DNA from: Bisporella sp. PMI_857
Taxonomy: Eukaryota; Ascomycota; Leotiomycetes; Helotiales; Helotiaceae
Direction: 5' to 3'
DNA: 64,000 bases
NCBI GenBank assembly: GCA_021307315.1
Contig: JAJSPD010000070.1
Location: forward strand, 1-64,000
Of the stretch, positions 1 to 11,060 are shown in pieces (positions within the stretch are counted from its first letter, which is position 1; each line of letters begins with the position of its first letter). The translations under genes and the position numbers were made by a program. Under the pieces are notes generated by a model. It was not told the DNA's origin. It ran no database searches and saw nothing but the letters and a program-made list of their open reading frames with translations.

Positions 1-1600
1 TTTGGAAAGTAGCTAAAGCGTTAGTAAGTCTTATCGACATAGCTGTGAACTTATAATGCTTATACCGAGTTCTGAAAGCGGTTTTTTATTTTTTTTTTGC
101 TTTGATCCTTATACTGTAGTAAACGTTTTTTAAGTCAAGCTACGTAAATATTTTAGCTTTTTGCAAGCAGTCTTTTATTTCGTCTGCTTTAAGTAATGCG
201 TACTTATTTTTGATTGTTATGTCATTCAACTTTTTATAGTCGATATACAATTTTTTCGTCCTGTTTAGCTTAAGTACGAATAACACCGAAGTTTTTGCTA
301 GCGATGTTGACTTTTTGATAATCTTTTTTTTTAAACTATTATTAATAAACTTCTTGAGCGTTCTTAAGTCGTTTTCGGATAATAAGTATATAAGTCTACT
401 TAAAAGCGCTGCTTCGTCGACGAATAGTATTTTATGATCCTATAGCTTATATTTCGGCAAAGCCGCGGGTTTTTGTTTTTCCGAAAATAACTTTTTGAAT
501 TCTTTATATTCTAAAGGCAGTTTTTTAATATGTAATTCTTTGTTTTAGTAATCTAGCTTTTTTGAAAAAGTAGCGCAAACTTCTTTTTAGCTTTGGTCGA
601 GTTTTTTTGTCTGTGTCCTTTTATTTTAACTTTTGTTCCACAGTAACGTTAGTAGTTGTAGCTTAATAACATACTAGCATTTGTCGAAAACGAACTGTTT
701 TGTTTGCTAATTGATTGTTGGATTATGCTTTGTAATTTACGGCATTCCTAAAATGATTTCATGCCTTTCGATCTGAGTAACATTCAATTGTAACTATTCT
801 ATATAGTCACTTGTGTCTATTCGGAGTTTTACTGTTTCAATATCCACAAGTCTATCTTTGTATAAAGCATCCGTGCCGTTTACTACAGTGAAAGTGTATA
901 GCGTATTTTTGACTTGTGTAAATATGCTAAAGTGTTTAATAACATTTAGTAATATAAAGTTTCTTGTGGCTCTAGAATCAATTATAGCTACTAGCTTGTT
1001 TTTTTCCTAGTTTAACATTAGTGAATAACTGTTTCGTGCTTTCGAATATGCATAGTTCTTTCTTATTTTTTTCTTCGTTGTTTTTAAGAAGTACTATCCG
1101 TTTTTTTTTAAAGAAATAACTTGCTTGCTTAGCATCAAAATAGTATAAGCAGTGATTTGTGTAGCATGCAGTCTAATAGAAAGTTCCGTGCTGTAAGTGT
1201 TTGTAGTGTGCTGTATTGTTTCTTTCGGATTCGTCGACTGTTCCGGCTGCAAGTATTGCTTTTTACCTGGCACGATTTTTTGCTTTCTATTTTGTCGATG
1301 TGCTTCCAGTTTAGTTCTTTTTTTAAGAATTTCCTGGTTAATAATTTCAATTCGCCGCTCCGGCGTAAACTTTTTTGGTTTTGCTACTGTATATTTCCTA
1401 GAAAGTGCTTTTGAATTATTTAAGTTTACTCTAAACAAGGCTTTGTAGAGTTTTTTCTTTTTTTTTTTCTGAAATATAAAAAAGTTTGTTGAGTTCTTGT
1501 TTAATGTCCCAATTTTCGTCGGATTCTGATTCAATAGCTGCGCCGTTTACCTGGGATAAGAATTCTTTTATAGTCTTGCAGTTTTCTTTCTATTCGCTGT
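1..1600 (-). pseudogene. pol relic (protease/reverse transcriptase) of the minus-strand gypsy element
   Basis: On the minus strand around 215-290 a frame reads LYIDYKKLN followed by a YALLKADEI segment and then LDLKNVYYSI. These match RT motifs around the V-D-Y-R-x-L-N block and the first catalytic Asp region of Ty3/gypsy enzymes. A TAG stop sits just before LDLK, where Lys-Thr-Lys is usual. The longer open frame at 1094-1534 joins gag to protease and has no recognisable motif. The region is strongly AT-rich and unlikely to code now. Confidence 0.7.
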
Positions 1601-1634
1601 TTTCATTATAATAGCAGCCAAAGCATTTATCCTT

Positions 1635-2344
1635 CTATAATGCACTGCATGCCATTTCACACTTGTCGCAATGCGTTTCAAGCTGTATATGGACTTTCTG
1701 TCGCTCTAGTTCTTCTTCTGTTGGCTTAGCTTCCAGGACTGCAATTTCTTTTTTTTCTGAGGCCTTGCCGTTGTATCCTTCCTTTCCTGTAGTATTAAGC
1801 TGTTTCTTGTTTTTCCAGGTTTGCTGCTTTTGACGGTGTGAGCTTGCTATGTGGCCCGGAAAGCCACATTCAAAGCATAGGTTCTTGTCTCTGCGTCGTT
1901 GCATTTCCTCCTTGGATAGGCTAGATTTTTGTTTGGGCTTTCCTTGGAACGCGTCCAGTTCCATAGGTGAGTGGTAACGGGGTTTCTGGGGGTGTTGTTT
2001 CTTGCTGAACCCTAAAGAGTATTGTCCTCTTCTTCTCTCTTGTCATGTGAGTAGGCTAGGTAGTCCTTGAGATGGGTGGAGATCCAGTCATAGGCTGTTC
2101 CTGTTAGGTAAGACACAGCCCATAGAACAATCTGTTCCTGGGATCCAAAAGATAATAGGTTCATGCGAATGTAGATTTCGCATTGGGATATATATACGCG
2201 TAGCTCCTTGCGATTGCCGTCGAAGGGTTTAGGTTCGTGGACTTTGGGTACCTTGATTTGTTAAAGTAAGTAAGTAGGTTAAGGAACCGGTGGCGGGGCA
2301 TGCTCGCCCTTAGAAGTACGTGGAGTTAAACTGGTTGTCGACAT
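1635..2344 (-). pseudogene. gag relic of the minus-strand Ty3/gypsy element
   Basis: An ATG at 2344, about 40 bases inside the LTR, opens a frame that reads through the typical fungal gypsy capsid region (a segment around KPFDGNRKEL, and WISTHLKDY near 2060) and on to a zinc knuckle between about 1840 and 1890. The knuckle has the spacing C-X2-C-X4-H-X4 but its last position is His, not Cys, so it is a CCHH variant of the usual CCHC. In-frame TAA and TAG stops interrupt the first third. Gag would bind and package element RNA; this copy cannot make a full product. Confidence 0.8.
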
Positions 2345-2385
2345 AGTATATGCGATACAGGTACTTCAAGACTTGGTGCTCAAAG

Positions 2386-2738
2386 TGTTACGGTCTTATT
2401 AGCTGACCTAATATAAATAGAAGATCTTGGTCCGAAGTAAGTTGGTCTGGGGAGAAGTAGGTATATCACATATAAGACTAGATCCCAATAACAAGTATGC
2501 TACTGAAGAATACTATTTGAGTTGAGCACGAAGCTCCTATTTAATGGGAAAGCTATCTACTTATATAGGGCTTCGTGGGGTTGGATCATAGCAGAAGCCA
2601 TGATCCAGTTGGCTCATGGATCATAGCATGATCCATGATCCATCACGTGACCTTCCCACCCAGGGGTTCTCTGTGTAAGCCAAGCTTACCGAGCCTCAGG
2701 CCCCTAAGGCACAAGTCCTGTTAGCGATGCGCGTAACA
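2386..2738 (-). repeat. 5' LTR of the minus-strand gypsy element
   Basis: The 353-bp segment begins TGTTACGG and ends GCGTAACA, so its tips are inverted copies (TGTTACG/CGTAACA), as LTR ends are. It abuts the gag start of the minus-strand element. On the minus strand a TATA-like CTATATAAG lies near 2560-2570. A CACGTG sits at 2644-2649, and several GGATCAT/ATGATCC units cluster at 2582-2640. The second LTR is outside the window, so the two LTRs cannot be compared. Confidence 0.7.
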
Positions 2739-3408
2739 AGCATTTAGTGCTTCGACATTTTGCAGTTTAACGTACACTAAAACTACTAAAATCGACCGGT
2801 TTAAAAGTCGTACTATTGCTGCTGTAAAGTCCGAAAATAGTATTAGCACTTGTTTTGCTTCGATATTTTTCCGGATTTAAAGTATACTCCGAAACGCTTA
2901 TTTTTTTCGCTTTAAACTGTAAGTGTTATTTTGGTTTAGTTTAAGTATTTTTAAAAAACTGTAATTAGCGTGCTGTCGATTATTTTTGCATATAGCTTAA
3001 ATATCGCTAATACGCTATACTTTTTAATTATTTATTATTTATTAAACTATATTGCACTTTTTGTTGTTTTCGAACATTTAATTAAAGTGTTTAAAAAAGT
3101 TTATATATTTTTAAAACTGTAGCGTGTTTTACAGTTTCTGCTAAACGATTTGTGTAATTTTCTGTATATGTTACATTTTAGTATTGCTGCTTAGTATTCG
3201 TTATAATAGTGTTTTACTTAAGCACATTTAGCACAAACTTACAGTTTTGTGCATAAGTATACTTTGTGTTTTGTTTTTTAGCATTTATAGTATTTTTGTG
3301 TTTTTTGTCGCGGTTCAAAAACTTTAGTATACGTTAACTTTTTTGCTATATAGAAATATTAGTTTTATAGCAGCTATACTGTTTCGTTTTTTTTTGTAAT
3401 ATAAACTA
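2739..3408. other. AT-rich decayed repeat, no gene seen
   Basis: This is very AT-rich sequence with no usable reading frame. It was contiguous with 9770 onward before the element at 3414-9764 inserted, because the 5-bp target CTATT is repeated at both sides. It is probably an older RIP-damaged repeat; I recognise no domain in it. Confidence 0.5.
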
Positions 3409-3413
3409 CTATT

Positions 3414-3664
3414 TGTCACGGCCCTAGCCCTATCTCGAGCTTGGCGCCAGACACTGCAGAGCTCGGTAGAGCTTGGCCCCTGCTACTACAGGGCTCGCTT
3501 ACGCTGGCCCCTGGCCAGCCTCCTGTATATAAGGCACTGCTTTCCTTCCCTTCTTCTGTCTGTAGCTTGTTCTTTTAGTTATAACAATTGATAGTTGTTC
3601 ACACCTCTGAGTCCTTTTACCTAGATCTACGGATCGAGATCCCTGTTCAGCTTGAGTTGTTACA
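3414..3664 (+). repeat. 5' LTR
   Basis: It begins TGTCACGG and ends TTGTTACA. A TATA box (CTGTATATAAGG) near 3526 is followed by a pyrimidine-rich tract, the usual promoter layout of fungal gypsy LTRs. It differs from the 3' LTR at three sites, each C/T. Confidence 0.95.
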
Positions 3665-3917
3665 TTAAAACAAGCTCTACAAATCTTCCGGGGACGGAGC
3701 TTAACAATATCCTTTTTTTTTGTATTGAACCAGAACCGTGACGACAACTCTACGACGCTATAGACGAAGTCTGTGAAGATATAGGTCAAAGTCAAGGCTT
3801 GTATACACCACTAACGTTAGCTTTTAGCACATACTGGTTGAGCCTGCTCTTTCTAATTAGTCGAGTCGAGCTACTATTACTACTCTTTTTTATTCTTGAA
3901 TTCTACTCTACGACAAC

Positions 3918-5333
3918 ATGCCTACAACAGCTGCAAAAAAGAAGCTCGTCGGAAAAAGACAAGGAACGCTTTCCAGACTCCTTTCGACAGAAGGTACTCC
4001 TTTGGTTCAACTGGGCGACCGTACTACTCCTGAAGCAACGTCGTCAGCTGCTGCTTCTGAGAAAACGAGTCGGTCGTCAGCTAGCAAAAAGCCTGACGCG
4101 GACACACGAAGTCAATTGAATCAGCAGGTGGCTGATGCTTTAGGGATCCCTGTTCAACTTTCAGACAGCTAGTTTCGTGTGTTACTAAAACGGTTAGCGG
4201 CTACGGGGCCAGGCAACGTAGTTCTTTCAGTGGAGAAACTTTCAACTTTTCGGTTACTTCGGAACGAGGGAAATGACCCAGACGCGTCACTATCGGACAG
4301 CTCCTTTTCAGATAGCAACTATAAGTCTTATAAGTCTAAGCCTGATAAGCGGCACAAGTTTCGGCTATACTCAAAAAAGCTTTTTCCGAAGCACCGAGAC
4401 CCAGACTTTTTAGACGACGGCACATCGCTTACGTACACTGCTTGGAAATCCTTATTACGAGGAAAGCTTAGAGCAAATGCGGACTGGTGGCCTACGGAAC
4501 AGAAACGGATCGATTACGTGTTTGGCTGTACTACAGAAGAAGCACAACGTCACTTATCGCTTCGGCATGACGAAGATAGCTTAGAACCTTGGCTTTCTGT
4601 CAACGAAATGCTAGCTTACTTAGACACAATTTTTCGGAACTATTTTGAAGCCGAAGAAGCCGAGAACTAGTTTTACGCTTTGAAACAACAGGTTGCACAA
4701 AATTTCAATGATTTTTATACTGAGTTTGCTCGCTTAGCGGCAGTAGGGCGAGTTCCTTTTTCGACCTGGAAAAGCCATTTGTAGAGAAAGCTAAATAAGG
4801 AATTCCAGAACCGACTTTTGTTTACACACCGCTAGCACTCTACGTACTAGGAACTAGTACATGAATGTTAACAGTTAAGTATTGACTTGCAAGAATACTA
4901 TCGGCAATTTCCACTTGCATCAGCTCGACAAGCTAAGTTAAATCCTTTGTCGGCTCTTAAACGCCAGGGACTCCTTTTAGCTCTACAGGCTTCCAGACTT
5001 TTTCCGCCACGTATTGCTTCAGGACCAGCTACAGCGTTCCGCAATAGCACCTCAGGCTTAGTTACAGGCCGCGACAGCACTTCTAGTCCGGCTCGTAGCC
5101 CAGCTCCGGATCCTTCTTAAAGCACTTGCTACAACTGTGGCGAAACGGGACATTTCGCAAAAGTTTGCTCAAAGCTTCGAGTAATACCTAGAATTCAAGA
5201 AATTGAACAAGAAAACGCTTCAGGCAACGAAGCACAGAATAAGGCCGATTTAGACGAGTCGGAAAACGAACAGCCCTAAGCTAAAGCTTCTTTTTTAGGG
5301 CTCAGGTATTCGATTTTCAACAGATTGATTTAA
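3918..5333 (+). pseudogene. gag of the complete gypsy element, stop-riddled
   Basis: The frame starts with ATG at 3918, about 250 bases after the LTR, and runs to TAA at 5331-5333. The N-terminus is Ser/Thr/Ala-rich. The central part (about 4380-4780) holds capsid-like sequence with WWPTEQ and a FNDFYTEFARLA segment. A canonical CCHC zinc knuckle (C-X2-C-X4-H-X4-C) lies at 5127-5168. In-frame stops include TAG at 4170 and 4668, several near 4780-4850, and TAA at 5118 and 5277. Gag overlaps the start of pol at the slippery site 5291-5297. Confidence 0.85.
5291..5297 (+). other. putative -1 ribosomal frameshift site (TTTTTTA)
   Basis: In the gag frame the heptamer reads T TTT TTA, the classic X XXY YYZ slippery form. 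A one-base backward slip moves translation exactly into the pol frame, which continues through protease. The gag frame ends 36 bases downstream (TAA at 5331). The heptamer and frames are seen directly; use as a frameshift signal is inferred. I did not establish a downstream pseudoknot. Confidence 0.55.
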
Positions 5334-8300
5334 GTTCACTAATGGCCGGCAATTCTTTTACTGTAGCATGCACTTTTTACAAAAATGGTATTGCAGTACA
5401 GGCTAAAGCGTTAGGTGACACCGGAGCTAGTGGTTACGTTTTTATTGACACTCGTTTTGCTTCAGACTTTTGCTGCATTTTCGGGTTGAAGCTTAAACCG
5501 TTTTTTCAACTTGTTTATTTTAAGGGATACGACGGTAAAAAAGGATCCTTTATCTTTTAATACTTCTTGTTTAATATTGAGATTGATGGCCGACGGATTT
5601 ACAACTTTCCTTTACTTATTTTAGAGCTGGGCTTTTATAATATGATTCTCGGACGCAATTTTTTTGATTATTTTCGAATTTTAATTGATGTTTACTATCG
5701 GCGACTACAATGGCCTTAGGAGTTTCTACTAGCACATACTTATTTCAGGACTATAGCTACTTACTCGCGAGATAACATTCGGCCTTAAAAAGTTCAAATA
5801 CAATATCAGCAAAACATGCTACGCCGGGACAAAGCAATCGCCAGGAACGACAAAAGACGCTAGGACGGCATTCAGATTAAAGCTCTGACAGTAAACTTAG
5901 CTCAGGCTTTACTAACAAACGACTGTTTGCTTAATCAGCCAGCCGTTCCGCTAGCTATTCAACCGGCCAGCTAGCAGTCTGCGCTTAAGGAATCAAGTTT
6001 TGTTACAGCTTCTGTCACAATTAGCCAGAATCGCGCTCGAGCGAGCGCTTACGGGCCAACTTGGGCTCGGGAAACTAGCAGAAATCTGAAGCTTATAGCT
6101 AGGGAACTTGCACGTTTTTACGACTACTAGCCGGAAAATGCCCAGTTTAAACCTCGGCCGGAAAACTTCGCTAAATCAAGGGAAAATAGCCGGCTTGGCC
6201 GGCGTGCACACTTAGATATTAAAATGATTTCCAGTAATAGGTTTATGCTAAACGCTCGACAGCAAAGAATTGAGTTATTTTCAATTACTTTAGACGGCTT
6301 AAACCGGATGATTAAAAATCGGAAGCAAGAACAGCAGTTTGTTAAGCCGGAAGAATTCTTGGAAAACAAAGTTTTTAGTACTTACTACAGTCGCTTAGCT
6401 TTTTTCTCAAAACAAAAGTCAGATACTTTAGCTTCACACCGAAGCATTGACTACAAAATCGAGCTTACGAGAGACAACACTTTGGGGTTTTGCTATTTGA
6501 ACAAGCATTCAATTGAGGAACTTAAGACTATACAGGACTACTTGACAGCCAATTTGCAGAAAGGATTTGTCGTTACTAGCAAAGCTTTTTTTGCATTACT
6601 TGTCTTGTTTGCACGGAAGTCGGACGGCTTACTTCGTTTTTGTGTCGACTACCGGAAACTGAATTCGTTGACCAAGAAGAACCGGTATTCTTTGCTATTG
6701 ATTAACGAAACGCTAGCTAAGCTAAGCAAAGCTAAAGTCTTTACAAAGCTAGATATTCGCTAGGCATTTCACCGGATCCGGATTTTTTCCGAATTTGAAA
6801 AGCTCACAGCGTTTCGCACTCGCTATAGTTTGTTCTAGTACAAAGTTCTGCTTTTTGGCTTTACTAATGAGCCGGCAACTTTTTAGAGCTATATTAACGA
6901 TACTTTTCGAGACTTGCTGGATGTGATTTGTACAGCATATCTTGATAATATTTTCATTTACTTTAAAGACGAGCTACAGCACGAAGCACACGTTAAGCAA
7001 GTAATCGACCGATTGCAAGCTGCAAGCTTACAAGCCGATATTAAAAAGTGTGAATTTAGTGTAAAGCGGACAAAGTACTTAGGATTTATTATTTCGACTA
7101 ACGGCATTCAGGTGGATTTAGACAAAATACAAGTAATTAAAAACTGGGAGTCTCTTAAAACAGTTAAAAGAGTTCAATTTTTTCTGGGATTTTGCAATTT
7201 TTATAAAAGGTTTATTCGGAGCTACAGCCAGATTGCGGCGCTGCTGACGCAGTTGACTCGTGCTGATCATGAGTTCGTTTTTAACAGCAAGTGCACTCAG
7301 GCATTTGACAAGCTTAAAGCTATGCTAATGAGTGCCCCGTTGTTGGCTTACTATGACTTAGACAGCCAGTGTATGCTTAAGACGGACGCTTTCAACACAG
7401 TAGTGGCAGCCGTGTTTTCTCAGAAAAGACTTAACGGCGAGTAGCACTTTGTAGAGTATTTCTCCAAGACTATAGCTTCTGCAGAAACTAATTACCTAAT
7501 CCACGACAAAGAAATGCTGGCTATTGTTAAAGCTTTGCAGTATTGGCGTGCCGAGCTCGAAAGCACTAAAAATCACATCGAGATAATTACGGACTACAAA
7601 GCCCTAGAATATTTCATGTCTAGCAAGCTGCTGTCAGCTAAACAAGCTCGCTAAGCTGAGATTTTTTCTCGATACTATTTTAAAATATCTTACAAGCTAA
7701 ACAAGCACAACAAAGCCGACCTTTTGACACGGCAAAACCAGACCAAAAGCTTGGACCAAGCAAAGCGAGATAATCGAAACTAGGCCTTTTTATCTTTAGC
7801 ACAGCTTGATTACCGGATTTTACAGGAGCTCGAAGTAAACCGTATAGCTTTGTTTTTGTCGCCAATCGAAAAGCAGCTGGACTTGATAGACGAAATCCTT
7901 TAGGCAAATCGGACTGCTCTAAATCTAAACTATGCCCGAAAACTAGGTCAAAAGAGCAAAAGAGGCTACAGTTTAGAAAACGAGTTGCTAAGGAAAAAAA
8001 GCCGTTTTATAGTAGCCGAATTAGTCCGTACAGCTTTAATCACAGCATTACACTGTGGTTTAGCGACAGCTTACTCAGGCCAGGACAAAACTAAAAAGCT
8101 GATTAAAGAGCGGTACTATTGGCTCGGAATGGACGACGATATTGAGCGTTTCGTCAGCAATTGCTACGCTTGCTGTAGGTTTAAAGTTCCTAGAAACAAG
8201 ACCCCAGGACTTTTGCATTTACTGCTAATACCGGACCGGCCTTGGCAGCACATATCGGTGGATTTCAAGGACATGCTTTTTGACCGAAAAGGCATGAACA

Positions 8301-9406
8301 TAGTTTGTGTGTTTATAGACAAGTTAAGCAAGCGCTTTATTTCGATTCTATGCAACAAAACAGTCGACGCTAAGACTATGGCTCAGCTGTACTTGGTGCA
8401 TGTTTATAAGTATTATGGTCCTGCTACTACTATAGTGTCAGATCGAAAACCACAGTTTGTTTCTGCGTTCTGAAATGAGTTCTGCCGGCTACTAAGTACG
8501 AAGCTCAAGCTTTCGACAGTATACTACCTTCAGACAAACGGCCAGACTGAAAACGCTAACTAGTGGATCGACCAGCGCCTTCGCCTTTTTGCCAATGCTT
8601 TTCAAGACAACTGGTCTACTTTGATTTATGCGGTAGACTACGCAGCAGCCACTTTGCCACATTACTCAACAGGGCTGTTTTTTTTTATGGTCGAACTAGA
8701 GTACTAGCCTCGAATAGATATAGACTGGGTCCGCTTTAAAGACTCTGTCCCGGTTTCACAGCACGTTAAAGAAGCCCGGAAAAATGCTCAAGCTTATATC
8801 GAAAAAATCCACAAAGCTTAGGAATAGGCTAGAGCTGGAATGGCTAAAGCCCAAAAGCAACAGGCAACACAAGCCAACAAGCACCGCCGGCCAGTCGATT
8901 TCAAAGTTAAGGACAAAGTATGGGTTTCGACAAAGAACTGGACTAGTGAACGGCCAAGCCGAAAGCTAGACTACCAGAATGAAAGCTTATATAAAATCAT
9001 CGAACAAGTAAGTCACTCGTATCGCTTGAAGCTTCCAGAAAGAAATCAGCTCTATAACGTTTTTGCACCGGAACTCCTGCGGAAAAACCCAGGTGACCCG
9101 CTGCTAGACTAGCATCAGAAGCCTCCAGTGCCTGTAGTCTACAACTAACAGCCGGAGTGAGAAATCGAGCAAGTGTTGCAAAGCCGGAAATACCGCCGAA
9201 AGCTTCAATATCAAGTCAAGTGGGTAGGCGTAGACCATGACCCTGTGTTTTATAACGCCGAAAGGTTCAAGGGAGCACTATACAAACTTAAAGCTTTTCA
9301 TGATAAGTACCCTAAAGCTAAGGGACCCCCGGTGAACCTGCAATACTGGCTTGACTGTTACTTACAAAGCAAAGAACCAGCTGATCGCTTGGACGATAAT
9401 AGGTAA
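5291..9406 (+). pseudogene. pol (PR-RT-RH-IN-chromodomain) of the gypsy element
   Basis: Domains in order: aspartic protease with D-T-G at 5417-5425; RT with VDYRKLN near 6645 and the catalytic box at 6938-6949; RNase H from about 7350; integrase zinc region and catalytic core about 8000-8700; chromodomain-like YQVKWVGV segment at about 9200-9320. Two catalytic lesions show. The RT box reads YLDN instead of YLDD (an apparent G-to-A change), and the second His of the integrase HHCC finger is Tyr at 8072-8074 (an apparent C-to-T change). Stops fall where the family has Trp (for example LDIR-stop-AFH at 6764) or Gln. Two of them are TGA, near 8471 and 9158. No frameshift was found. Confidence 0.9.
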
Positions 9407-9513
9407 AGCAAGCTATATAGGCTGAATAGTGGATTCTTTTCTGATTTTGAATTTTAAATTTTTACTCTTGATTTGCTGTAGCTTGAGGGCAAGCTATACT
9501 AGAGGGGGGGTAA

Positions 9514-9764
9514 TGTCACGGCTCTAGCCCTATCTCGAGCTTGGCGCCAGACACTGCAGAGCTCGGTAGAGCTTGGCCCCTGCTACTACAGGGCTCGCTT
9601 ACGCTGGCCCCTGGCCAGCCTCCTGTATATAAGGCACTGCTTTCCTTCCCTTCTTCTGTCTGTAGCTTGTTCTCTTAGTTATAACAATTGATAGTTGTTC
9701 ACACCTCTGAGTCCTTCTACCTAGATCTACGGATCGAGATCCCTGTTCAGCTTGAGTTGTTACA
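9514..9764 (+). repeat. 3' LTR
   Basis: This is a near-identical copy of 3414-3664, preceded by a polypurine tract at 9501-9510 and followed at once by the target-site copy CTATT (9765-9769). Confidence 0.95.
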
Positions 9765-9769
9765 CTATT

Positions 9770-10472
9770 AAACTATAAGCTTTGTTTGTGTTTTTTTTAT
9801 TAAACTATCCGATTTTGGCTATATAAATACCGTTTTTTTTTTTTTCGAAAGTTTCGGCAGTTTTAAATAATACTTTTTTATTTTAATCGAATATAACTGT
9901 TCGGTTAACGTTGTTTATTTTAACAAAGTATAGTTAGTTTTGCAGTATTTTAACATTTTTTGCTGCTGTTTTTTAAGCTGCTTGTTTGACTTATTAAAGT
10001 TCGGCTTCGTTTTTGTATATAATTTTAATGCGTTTCGTGTTTTTAGCGTTTTTAATTACTGCAGCGTAGCGTTAATTTGTTTTTTTTTTTTTGTGCGAAT
10101 TTCTTTTTTAATAATTTTCCGAATTGCTTTAAATTGTATTTTGCTTTTGTTTTTTTTTTCAATTTTAAACGTGTTAACTGTACAATATAGCGTGTCGGTT
10201 ATTGTTAATAAAGTAGTACGCAAAAAAAAAAAAGTTTGTACGTTGTTGTTCGGTAGCGTTTAAACAGTTTTTGCGTACAACAAAAATAAGCTAAGCAGTG
10301 TTTAAGTTAGTTGCATATAAATTTTCGCAGTTATGTTTATAACTTTCGTTTTTAGTGCTTTAATTTGCTTAGTAAAAGTCTTTGTTAAAGTGTTGATTTA
10401 AATCACGTGATTTTTTTTTGTTTTTCTACTGTTTTTAGCAACGATTTAACTAAGTCAGTAAAAGCTTGGATT
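9770..10472. other. AT-rich decayed repeat, continuation of 2739-3408
   Basis: The sequence is strongly T-rich with no believable gene; the open frame at 9940-10263 is a low-complexity Phe/Leu artefact. A CACGTG occurs at 10404-10409. It continues, interrupted by solo LTRs, to about 11.1 kb. Confidence 0.5.
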
Positions 10473-10477
10473 TGTAT

Positions 10478-10679
10478 TGTCAGGCGCCAGGATGTCACGT
10501 GCTGAGGGGCAATGAAGGGGGCTCGGTAAAGGCACTGAGACTTGGCATGTAGGGGCACGTAGGGAGCCGCCAGGGGTTCGGAGGGTATAAGTAGGGGACT
10601 CGGGACGTAGTAGAAAGGGTAGAGATTAGTCTTTGTTCAATATGAGTTGATTTGTGCCACACTACTCCAGCACCTTACA
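10478..10679 (+). repeat. solo LTR (family B)
   Basis: The 202-bp segment runs from TGTCAGGCG to CACCTTACA and is flanked by a perfect 5-bp duplication TGTAT (10473-10477 and 10680-10684). A second, more transition-damaged copy lies at 54268-54471. A TATA-like GGTATAAGTAG and a CACGTG (10496-10501) are inside. No internal region remains, so it is the product of LTR-LTR recombination. Confidence 0.92.
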
Positions 10680-10881
10680 TGTATACTTGTTTTTGGATTT
10701 GCTTTTTTTTGTTTTAACTGATTTAGAAACGCTGTCGCTACTGCCGGGTGTTTTTATGTTTTCGCGGCGAAAGCTTTAACTTTTGTTGCCACTGTTTGCT
10801 TTTTAGTATGCGAGCTGGTCGCGGTTCGTTTCGTTTGCGCTACTACCGGAGCTTTTTCTATTACTTCGATTGTGTTATTTG

Positions 10882-11055
10882 TGTCACGGCACGCGCTGTG
10901 GATCTACAGATACAGAGGGCAACGGTGGTGCAATACAAGAATCTATAGCTGAGGAAGGAAGAGGGAGCTCGAGGAGAGCAGGCTATATATACACGAGGCG
11001 CTCGGGGAGCTCGCCTAATATGGGTCACGTGTGCCTGGGAGCACGCGACGTGACA
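10882..11055 (-). repeat. solo LTR (family C), reverse orientation
   Basis: It runs from TGTCACGG to CGTGACA (174 bp) with perfect 5-bp flanks ATTTG (10877-10881 and 11056-11060). It is the inverted relative of 12361-12532. TATA box and pyrimidine tract orient it to the minus strand. A CACGTG is at 11026-11031. Confidence 0.93.
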
Positions 11056-11060
11056 ATTTG

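Larger units (their letters stand above)
1..2385 (-). mobile_element. Ty3/gypsy retrotransposon, internal region (runs off left edge)
   Basis: Read on the minus strand, this stretch holds a gag-like protein next to its 5' LTR (2386-2738) and then pol, leaving the window at base 1. Gag lies at about 1635-2344 and reverse transcriptase at about 100-300. Frames are broken by stops, mostly TAG and TAA, and the pol part is very AT-rich, which fits old RIP damage. The 3' LTR and integrase would lie beyond the left edge. Identity as Ty3/gypsy rests on gag, zinc knuckle and RT motifs seen by eye. Confidence 0.85.
3414..9764 (+). mobile_element. complete Ty3/gypsy chromovirus-like retrotransposon
   Basis: Two LTRs of identical length (251 bp) bound the element, and the 5-bp target duplication CTATT is perfect at 3409-3413 and 9765-9769. 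A purine tract (AGAGGGGGGG, 9501-9510) lies just before the 3' LTR. Inside are gag (frame 0) and, in the -1 frame, pol in the order protease, RT, RNase H, integrase and a chromodomain-like C-terminus, the order of chromoviruses. Reading frame is kept over about 5.4 kb with no indel, but more than 20 in-frame stops occur, nearly all TAG. They stand at positions where the family has Gln or Trp, so decay was by transitions. The LTRs differ at three places only, all transitions. The element is complete but dead. Confidence 0.95.

Noticed and set aside
3918..9406. Hypothesis that TAG is read as an amino acid (stop-codon reassignment) in the gypsy element
   Set aside because: TAA and TGA also occur at the same kinds of site, normal CAG and TGG codons remain, and catalytic residues are mutated by transitions too. 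RIP-like decay explains all of this.
9940..10263. Phe/Leu-rich frame resembling a membrane protein
   Set aside because: It is low-complexity T-rich repeat DNA; the hydrophobic look is a composition effect.
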